Below are positions 14,926 to 20,216 of a stretch of 20,216 nt of DNA, in pieces. The stretch spans positions 1 through 20,216 of the forward strand of contig DMCG01000043.1 of the NCBI GenBank assembly GCA_003445855.1, given 5' to 3'. The stretch is from Spartobacteria bacterium. Lineage in GTDB: Bacteria > Verrucomicrobiota > Verrucomicrobiia > Chthoniobacterales > UBA10450. The notes under the pieces are model-generated. The model was not told where the DNA came from. It made no database searches and saw nothing but the letters and a program-made list of their open reading frames with translations. Position numbers and translations under genes: made by a program. The first letter of the stretch is position 1, and every line of letters starts with the position of its first letter.

Positions 14926-15138
14926 TTATCGAAGAGCAAATTCACCCTGCTGTAGTTGCGGCCGTGCGGCCTCTGATCGTTTCGTCCCGCGTTTGTAGGA
15001 AATGTGGCTTTTGTCGATCTTCATTTCTATTTCGGCGAGTTGATGATCGACCTTGGGCGGCGACTGATCCTCAGCCGATACGCCGATAGCAATCGAAAAC
15101 AAAGCGACAAAAACAACTGTTATTTTGCGAAAGTTCAT
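14926..15138 (-). CDS. Small secreted protein (70 aa) with repeat-derived tail
   Basis: The ORF opens with a good signal peptide (MNFRKITVVFVALFSIAIGVSA) followed by a short polar part (EDQSPPKVDHQLAEIEMKIDKSH). From about residue 49 on it reads through a GTAG-plus-palindrome element (14952-14990), giving RGTKRSEAARPQLQQ, and then stops. GGAGG at 15155-15151 is 12 bases upstream of the ATG. It is probably the start of a longer exported protein whose 3' end was replaced by the repeat, or a genuine short protein. Function unknown. A perfect decamer copy at 15012-15021 codes KID. Confidence 0.5.
   Translation of the reverse strand: MNFRKITVVFVALFSIAIGVSAEDQSPPKVDHQLAEIEMKIDKSHISYKRGTKRSEAARPQLQQGEFALR
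14952..14990. repeat. Possible REP-like element, GTAG type
   Basis: GTAG (14952-14955) precedes TTGC and a short palindrome GGCCGTGCGGCC (14960-14971). The stem is weaker than in the three other elements but the layout, GTAG followed within a few bases by a GC-rich hairpin, is the same. It is read as the tail of the small secreted ORF. Confidence 0.4.
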
Positions 15139-15515
15139 TGGTTCATCGATCCTCCAATTTGAAATAAAATTTCATCGACATTTACAGCAGGTAAGATTCG
15201 AAGTCGATCGTGCGAACTTTCCCAGGCGATCATGCAAACGCTGTCTCCCTCGCGCCATGCCGCGGTCGCCCAATTCCCGCGCTGAACTAATTCTGATTCG
15301 CCTTCAAGCGGGCGACCGGATGCCAGAGATTTATCTGCACGACATGATTGTCCGAAACCTGACCGGGAGGCTTATTTCCACTTCCGCTCCATCCAATTGT
15401 CGATCCAAAATTTGCGCGGGACCAGGCTGCGCTTACGCGCTTGTAAGTTGGCGGCTCGTATAGAGAATTGAGCGCGATTTAGGAATAAGCCGTCACGCTG
15501 GAGCATCGCATTACC
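15139..15515. other. 377-bp intergenic region upstream of arsM, no gene seen
   Basis: An open plus-strand frame crosses it, but the translation resembles nothing known and has no proper start context. It holds CCTCC at 15151-15155 (ribosome binding site of the small secreted ORF on the other strand) and a short inverted repeat CTTAC/GTAAG near 15432-15447. A TATAGA near 15459 lacks a partner -35 at useful spacing. The arsM promoter, and any arsenic-responsive operator, should lie here, but I cannot point to an ArsR-type palindrome. Confidence 0.4.
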
Positions 15516-16676
15516 ATGATTGAACACCATCGCACTGAGACCATTGTCAGAAAGCGTTATGCCGCGGGGGCCATCGCGCCCGAATCGAAACTCTGCTGCC
15601 CGATCGATTACAAGGCTGAATACCTCGAGGTCATTCCGCCGGAAGTGATCGAGCGCGATTACGGCTGCGGCGATCCCTCGCGTTATTTGCGCGAAGGCGA
15701 AGTGGTTGTCGATCTTGGCAGCGGCACCGGAAAAATTTGTTTCATCGCCGCGCAAATCGTCGGACCGAACGGCAAAGTCATCGGCGTGGATATGACGGAC
15801 GAGATGCTGGCGGTCGCGCGGCGCAACGCACCGGTCGTGGCCGCACGCATCGGTTACGCGAATGTCGAATTTCGCAAAGGCCGCATCCAGGATCTGGCGC
15901 TCGATCTTGAACAATTGGATCGACAATTAAAACGCAATCCGATCACGGACGCCGCTTCGTTTCTCGCCGCTGACGAGCTCGCGGAGGAACTGCGCTGTAA
16001 ACATCCGCTCATCGCGAGCGATTCCATCGACGTCGTCGTTTCCAATTGCGTGCTCAATCTGGTTGAGCCGAAATCGAAACGACAATTGTTCGGAGAAATT
16101 TTTCGCGTGCTAAAAAAAGGCGGTCGCGCGGTCATCAGCGACATCGCGAGCGACGAAGATGTCCCGGAAGAATTGCAAAACGATCCCGAACTCTGGAGCG
16201 GCTGCATTTCCGGCGCGCTCACCGAAGAAGGATTTGTCACGGCATTCGAACAGGCCGGCTTTTATGGAATTCGAATTTTGGAACGCGACGCGGAACCGTG
16301 GCGCACAGTTCAAGGAATCGAGTTTCGCTCACTCACAATTGAAGCATTCAAAGGCAAACAAGGCGCGTGCTTCGAGCGCAACCAGGCGGTGATCTATCGC
16401 GGGCCGTTTAAGGAAGTGCTCGACGACGACAATCATCGGATGGAGCGCGGCAAACGTTACGCGGTTTGCGACAAGACCCACAATCTTTATCGCAAAGCGC
16501 CCTATCAGGAGTTTTTCGAATTCGTCGATCCGATTGTCGATCTACCGCTGACCGAGGCCAAGCCGTTCGATTGCTCGCGCACGTCGTTGCGGCATCCAAA
16601 GGAAAGCAAAGGCCAGGATTATAACGCGACCACGGAAGCTAACAGCACGTGTTGTGATGGCGGGAATTGCTGCTGA
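15516..16676 (+). CDS. arsM: ArsM-like arsenite S-adenosylmethionine methyltransferase
   Basis: The 386-aa cytosolic enzyme matches ArsM, which methylates arsenite stepwise with SAM. The SAM loop VVDLGSGTGK is at 64-73 and IGVDMTDEMLAVARRN at 89-104. Cysteines match all four conserved ArsM positions: KLCCP (27/28), DYGCGDP (51), SNCVLNL (178) and SGCISGAL (230). Two features differ from short ArsM: an extra segment of about 35 residues (roughly 128-165) before the SNCVLNL motif, and a C-terminal extension of about 125 residues ending in a Cys-rich tail (STCCDGGNCC), which could bind thiophilic As(III). It leads the arsenic operon; the PiT gene starts 2 bases after its stop. No clear ribosome binding site precedes the ATG. 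Confidence 0.88.
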   Translation: MIEHHRTETIVRKRYAAGAIAPESKLCCPIDYKAEYLEVIPPEVIERDYGCGDPSRYLREGEVVVDLGSGTGKICFIAAQIVGPNGKVIGVDMTDEMLAVARRNAPVVAARIGYANVEFRKGRIQDLALDLEQLDRQLKRNPITDAASFLAADELAEELRCKHPLIASDSIDVVVSNCVLNLVEPKSKRQLFGEIFRVLKKGGRAVISDIASDEDVPEELQNDPELWSGCISGALTEEGFVTAFEQAGFYGIRILERDAEPWRTVQGIEFRSLTIEAFKGKQGACFERNQAVIYRGPFKEVLDDDNHRMERGKRYAVCDKTHNLYRKAPYQEFFEFVDPIVDLPLTEAKPFDCSRTSLRHPKESKGQDYNATTEANSTCCDGGNCC

Positions 16677-16678
16677 CG

Positions 16679-17802
16679 ATGTTTGCTCTCCTTTTCGTTG
16701 CGACCTGCTTTCTCGCCTACTCGAACGGTGCGAACGATAACTTCAAAGGCGTCGCATCGCTTTTCGGCAGCCGAACGTGCAGTTATCGCACGGCCATTAC
16801 GTGGGCCACGATCACGACGTTCGCCGGATCGATTATGTCGATCTTTCTCGCGCAAACATTGCTCCAAAGATTCAGCGGCAAAGGAATTGTCCCGGATCAA
16901 TTTGCCGTTTCGGAATATTTCGTTCTCGCGGTCGCGCTTGGCGCGGCCTCACGGTGATTCTCGCAACCGTTGCCGGTTTTCCGATCTCAACCACGCACGC
17001 TTTGACCGGCGCGATCATCGGTTGCGGAATTGTCGCCGTCGGCTCAGCGGTCAATTTCGCCGCGCTTGGCGAAGGTTTTGTTCTGCCGTTGCTGCTCAGT
17101 CCTGTTCTCGCGACCGTTATCGCCGGAACTGTTTATATTTTATTTCGCGCGCTGCGAATCGCGACTGGTGTCACGAAGGAATGGTGCGTTTGTGTCGGCG
17201 CCGAAGAAAAAGTTATCGCGATGCCGCAACCTTCTTCCGTCTTCGCGCTGCCCAGCGTTGGATCGACAATTACCCTTTCGGTCGACGAAGAAGAAAATTG
17301 TCGCGAACGCTATGCCGGATCATTTTTGGGTATCGGCGCGCAACAAATGATGGACGCCGGACATTTTCTCAGCGCCGGCACGGTCAGCTTTGCGCGCGGT
17401 TTGAACGACACGCCCAAAATTGTCGTCTTGCTGCTTTTGTGGAAATCGTTTGACGTTCGCTGGGGGTTTGCCGCGATCGCGATTGCAATGGCAATCGGCG
17501 GATTGCTCAACGCGAGAAAAGTCGCCGAGACGATGAGCAAGAAAATCACGGCGCTGAATCACGGCCAGGGATTCACCGCCAATCTTGCGACCGCACTTCT
17601 CGTCGTGCTCGCCAGTCTGTTCGGACTGCCTGTCTCCACGACGCACGTTTCCGTCGGTTCCCTTTTTGGAATTGGCCTAACGACCGGCAAAGCAAGTCCG
17701 CGCGTCATGAGTGCGATCGTTTTTTCCTGGCTGATCACGCTGCCGTGCGCGGCGATTGTTGCCGGTTCCATTTACTGGTTCGCGAATCATTTTCGGTCAT
17801 GA
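16679..17802 (+). pseudogene. pit: PiT family inorganic phosphate transporter with one frameshift
   Basis: The product would be a 374-aa membrane transporter with the two PiT signatures: YSNGANDNFKG near the N-terminus and GLPVSTTHVSVGSLFG in the second half, plus FPISTTHALTGAIIG in the first. PiT proteins take up phosphate with cations and also admit arsenate. The frame breaks near 16945-16960: GCGGCCTCACGG lacks one C, and restoring it joins VALGAA to LTVILATVAGFP. The frame is otherwise intact, so a base-calling error in a homopolymer is likely. It overlaps arsS as ATGA and follows arsM by 2 bases, so it is an integral part of the arsenic operon. A decamer copy lies at 16836-16845 (SIF). 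Confidence 0.88.
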
Positions 17803-18761
17803 ATCGATTTGCCGCGCGACTCGCTCAAGACAAGATCGTGCTCCGCCGCACGCGGCCGGAGATTCTTCAAATCAATGTCGGCAAACTTTGCAATCTCACC
17901 TGCATGCATTGCCACGTGAACGCCGGACCGAAGCGCAAAGAAATCATGACGCGCGAAACAGTCGACCGCATCATCGATTGGCTGGCGAAGACGGAAATTC
18001 CAACTGTCGATCTTACCGGCGGCGCACCGGAAATGATTCCGGATTTTCGTTATTTCATCGAAAGAGTGAAAGCGCTCGAGCCGGCGCGACACGTAATCGA
18101 CCGCTGCAATCTCACGATTCTGCTCGAGCCAGATTATGAAGGGCTCGCGCAATTTCTCGCTAAGCACAAAGTCGAGATCATCGCCTCGATGCCGTGTTAC
18201 ACGTCGGACAACGTGAACGCGCAGCGCGGCGAAGGCGTTTTCGACGGGAGCATCGCCGCTTTGCAATTGCTGAACTCGTTAGGCTATGGCCTGCATGTCG
18301 ATCTTCCGTTGCATCTCGTTTACAATCCGGTCGGTGCGTTTTTGCCGCCCCCGCAAGCAGAACTGGAAATCGACTATAAACGCGAGCTCGCCACGCATTT
18401 CGGCATCGTCTTCAATAAACTTTACACGATCACGAATCTGCCGATCGCGCGTTTCGCTTCTTATCTGCGACACAACAACAAGCTCGACGAATACATGGAG
18501 CTTCTTATGAGCGCATTCAATGCGGCGACGGTGGAAGGATTGATGTGTCGCAACACATTGAGCGTCGGCTGGCGCGGCGAAGTTTACGATTGCGATTTCA
18601 ATCAACAGCTCGACATGCAATGGCAAAATCCCGACGAGTCGGGATTTTTTTTGTGGGATGTCGATCCAAATAAGATCGACAATCGCGAGATCATGACCGG
18701 CGATCATTGCTTCGGCTGCACGGCCGGCGCGGGCTCAAGTTGCGGAGGAGCGTTAGTGTGA
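17799..18761 (+). CDS. arsS: Arsenosugar biosynthesis radical SAM protein ArsS
   Basis: The 320-aa radical SAM enzyme binds a [4Fe-4S] cluster through CNLTCMHC (Cys31, Cys35, Cys38), with the TGGAPEM SAM-contacting motif near 73-79. A C-terminal DUF3641-type region ends in CFGCTAGAGSSCGGALV, the Cys-rich tail typical of ArsS. Family members transfer a 5'-deoxyadenosyl group to dimethylarsenite, giving the dimethylarsinoyl-adenosine precursor of arsenosugars. Some ArsS are selenoproteins; this one reads cysteines throughout with no internal UGA. The ATG overlaps the PiT stop (ATGA) and the stop region overlaps the next gene's GTG (GTGTGA). Three decamer copies lie inside, at 18005, 18296 and 18672. 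Confidence 0.92.
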   Translation: MNRFAARLAQDKIVLRRTRPEILQINVGKLCNLTCMHCHVNAGPKRKEIMTRETVDRIIDWLAKTEIPTVDLTGGAPEMIPDFRYFIERVKALEPARHVIDRCNLTILLEPDYEGLAQFLAKHKVEIIASMPCYTSDNVNAQRGEGVFDGSIAALQLLNSLGYGLHVDLPLHLVYNPVGAFLPPPQAELEIDYKRELATHFGIVFNKLYTITNLPIARFASYLRHNNKLDEYMELLMSAFNAATVEGLMCRNTLSVGWRGEVYDCDFNQQLDMQWQNPDESGFFLWDVDPNKIDNREIMTGDHCFGCTAGAGSSCGGALV

Positions 18762-20216
18762 ACAAAAATTCCAACAGTATCGTGAGCTTGATCGTGCCGT
18801 GCTGGAAGGACAGCGCCGCCGCGTTCGCACTCGCTGAAAAATGGGCGCCGCATCCGTTGATCCATGCAGTGATCGTTGCTGGCGTGAAGAGCGACCTAAA
18901 CGGCGCTTGCAAATTTTCGAGCGCGAAAATTAAAAGTTGCGCAACCGAAAAGCCGGGCCGCGGGTTGCAAATGAATCTCGGCGCACAACTGGCGACTGGC
19001 GACGTGCTGCTCTTTCATCATGTCGATTCAATTTTGACCGAAGCGCATTTGCTTTCGCTGGCGGAAGCATTGCGCGATCCCGATCGCGTCGGCGGCGCGT
19101 TCTACCGCAAGTTTGATGAGCGTCATCCACGTTTGCGTTGGCTGGAAAAATTCGAGCGCTGGCACTCTCTCGCATTTGGCACCATTTACGGCGATCAAAG
19201 CGTCTTCGTCCGGCGCAATCATTTTTCACGGATCGGCGGCTTTGCGCCGATCCCGCTGATGGAAGATGTCGATCTTTCGCGACGTTTGCGGCGCTCCGGC
19301 AAAATCGTTTTGCTCGATCCACCGATGCAAACTTCGCCGCAAAAGCAGATCGAGCAGGGCGCATGGAAAGTGACGTTGCGCAATTTGCTCTTCCTCATTT
19401 TGTTTCGCGCCGGAATCTCCGCCGATCGTTTGCACCATTGGTACTACGCGCGAAAACCGCGCAATCGCTGGCGGGCGCGATGGAACGCTTTTCGAAATCC
19501 GATCGAAGCGGAGAAAGCGCGCATTTTGCGTGAGCGTTGGAATTCGCTTCCGCCGGAATTGCAAACGCCGAACCAAATCTCAGGCCGGCATCTGACGCAT
19601 TGCGGATTCATTCTCGGCGCGAGCTATTGCTCCTTTTACTGCACGCATTGTTATCTGCCGAAGGATGCGAACCGCGTCCCGATGCCGTCGTTAGCTGATG
19701 TGAAAGAACAGATCGACGCGAACCGTCGCTTTCAAGGACCGGGCGGCGGGTTGCAAATCACCGGCGGCGACGTGGCCGATGCGTATTGGCGGTCCGGTCG
19801 CGCCGATGAATTGGTGGAGATCATTCGTTACGCCTATCAAGTCGGGCTGGTGCCGATGTTGATGACGCACGGGCAGACTTTGCTCGAGCAGCCGCAATTT
19901 CTCGAACGTCTCGTCGTTGAAGGCGGCTTGCGCCAGATGTCGGTGCACATCGACATGACGCAAGCGGGACGACACGGTTATCCGATCGGGCGAATCAAGA
20001 GCGAAACGGATTTGCATCCGGTGCGCGAAGCGTTCACGCAACTCGCGCACGACATTCGCCAGAGAACCGGCGCGCCGCTGGAATACGCGCTCACTTTCAC
20101 CGCCACCCAAAATAACATCGACAGTCTGCCCGATGTGATTCGCTGGTACCTGGCCGATCCCGAACGGACGCGCATCTGGCGGATGCTGAGCTTTCAGCCG
20201 GAAGCGGATACGGGCC
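18758..20216 (+). CDS. Fusion of arsenosugar-type glycosyltransferase and radical SAM domain, partial
   Basis: One uninterrupted frame of 486 codons runs off the right edge. Residues 1-235 are a GT-A glycosyltransferase of the TIGR04283 (arsenosugar-associated) type: SIVSLIVPCWKDS, RGLQMNLGAQLATGDVLLFHHVDS, GGFAPIPLMEDVDLSRRLRRSG and VTLRNLLFLILFRAGISADRL match its usual blocks. After a basic linker, a radical SAM domain begins near 282 with CSFYCTHC (Cys291, Cys295, Cys298, CX3CX2C) and ITGGD at 334-338. The start is GTG at 18758, overlapping the arsS stop. Expected role is sugar-nucleotide transfer onto the arsenosugar precursor plus an unassigned radical step. I know of no described fusion of this kind. 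The C-terminus is not visible, so further domains may follow. Confidence 0.85.
   Translation, partial: MNKNSNSIVSLIVPCWKDSAAAFALAEKWAPHPLIHAVIVAGVKSDLNGACKFSSAKIKSCATEKPGRGLQMNLGAQLATGDVLLFHHVDSILTEAHLLSLAEALRDPDRVGGAFYRKFDERHPRLRWLEKFERWHSLAFGTIYGDQSVFVRRNHFSRIGGFAPIPLMEDVDLSRRLRRSGKIVLLDPPMQTSPQKQIEQGAWKVTLRNLLFLILFRAGISADRLHHWYYARKPRNRWRARWNAFRNPIEAEKARILRERWNSLPPELQTPNQISGRHLTHCGFILGASYCSFYCTHCYLPKDANRVPMPSLADVKEQIDANRRFQGPGGGLQITGGDVADAYWRSGRADELVEIIRYAYQVGLVPMLMTHGQTLLEQPQFLERLVVEGGLRQMSVHIDMTQAGRHGYPIGRIKSETDLHPVREAFTQLAHDIRQRTGAPLEYALTFTATQNNIDSLPDVIRWYLADPERTRIWRMLSFQPEADTG

Larger units (their letters stand above)
2077..19276. repeat. Dispersed decamer AAGATCGACA / TGTCGATCTT, 19 perfect copies
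   Basis: Perfect copies reading AAGATCGACA on the plus strand start at 2077, 2456, 3907, 7791, 9687, 12625, 13131, 14014 and 18672. Copies on the minus strand (TGTCGATCTT on plus) start at 5087, 7148, 9182, 12470, 15012, 15707, 16836, 18005, 18296 and 19267. The core octamer GATCGACA occurs about 13 more times (2875, 5306, 6387, 6975, 8969, 11038, 13081, 14366, 15398, 15918, 16535, 17261, 18659). The next base is A or T in 16 of 19 copies. All 19 perfect copies lie inside reading frames, spread over both strands and several frames. Chance expectation for a decamer on both strands of 20.2 kb is about 0.04. Confidence 0.9.

Noticed and set aside
14124..15089. Long plus-strand frame across pdxJ
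   Set aside because: Antisense to pdxJ, which has complete catalytic motifs; the translation looks like a shadow and overlaps two other candidates.
15430..15475. Promoter with TATAGA upstream of arsM
   Set aside because: No -35 hexamer at 16-18 bases; the best TTACGC is about 20 bases away.
2077..19276. Decamer as a transcription-factor operator
   Set aside because: All perfect copies lie inside coding frames rather than in promoters, and they occur in unrelated genes on both strands.
1..20216. tRNA, rRNA, integrase, attachment sites or insertion sequence transposase
   Set aside because: I looked in the intergenic gaps on both strands and saw no cloverleaf, rRNA stretch or recombinase; gaps are mostly under 150 bases.

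Overview
The window reads as bacterial chromosome from a free-living, moderately GC-rich organism. Genes are packed tightly, with many ATGA/GTGA overlaps and gaps of a few bases. Many starts lack a clear Shine-Dalgarno sequence. Protein styles (accD-folC, pdxJ-acpS, a zinc-ligand-poor MetRS) and REP-like hairpins starting with GTAG suggest the Verrucomicrobiota (Chthoniobacterales/Spartobacteria-like). That placement is an inference from style, not from a search. Several single-base indels in homopolymers hint that the source may be a metagenome or long-read assembly.

Layout. 1-1001 (-): 3'-truncated soluble histidine kinase in visibly more AT-rich DNA, with tandem sigma70-like promoters behind it. 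1317-4589 (-): nadK, tlyA, bioA and a small hypothetical gene, with a duplicated bioA 5' end and a palindrome between the last two. 4615-8264 (+): CPBP protease, comF-type phosphoribosyltransferase, accD, folC, all overlapping or nearly so. 8266-8337: paired REP-like hairpins between convergent folC and metG. 8331-9929 (-): metG. 10060-10920 (+): sterol-desaturase-family membrane oxygenase. 10928-12379 (-): secreted transglutaminase-like protein and a small secreted protein. 12442-13546 (-): PF03773-type permease broken by three frameshifts. 13577-13664: second paired REP-like element. 13663-14792 (-): pdxJ-acpS. 14793-15515: a candidate 32-aa ORF, a small secreted ORF and a 377-bp gap. 15516-20216 (+): a compact arsenic operon of arsM, PiT phosphate transporter (one frameshift), arsS, and an open-ended fusion of an arsenosugar-type glycosyltransferase with a radical SAM domain.

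How the genes work together. The last block looks like an arsenosugar (organoarsenical) biosynthesis operon. A PiT transporter could admit arsenate, ArsM methylates arsenite, ArsS transfers an adenosyl-derived group to the methylated arsenic, and the glycosyltransferase/radical SAM fusion would elaborate the product. The fusion is the most unusual protein here.

The strongest unexplained signal is at DNA level. The decamer AAGATCGACA (or its complement TGTCGATCTT) occurs 19 times perfectly in 20.2 kb, where about 0.04 would be expected by chance. It appears on both strands, in several reading frames, and essentially whenever the amino acids allow it. Its density of about one per 1.1 kb resembles the DNA uptake signal sequences of Neisseria and Pasteurellaceae. 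I know of none described for this kind of organism.
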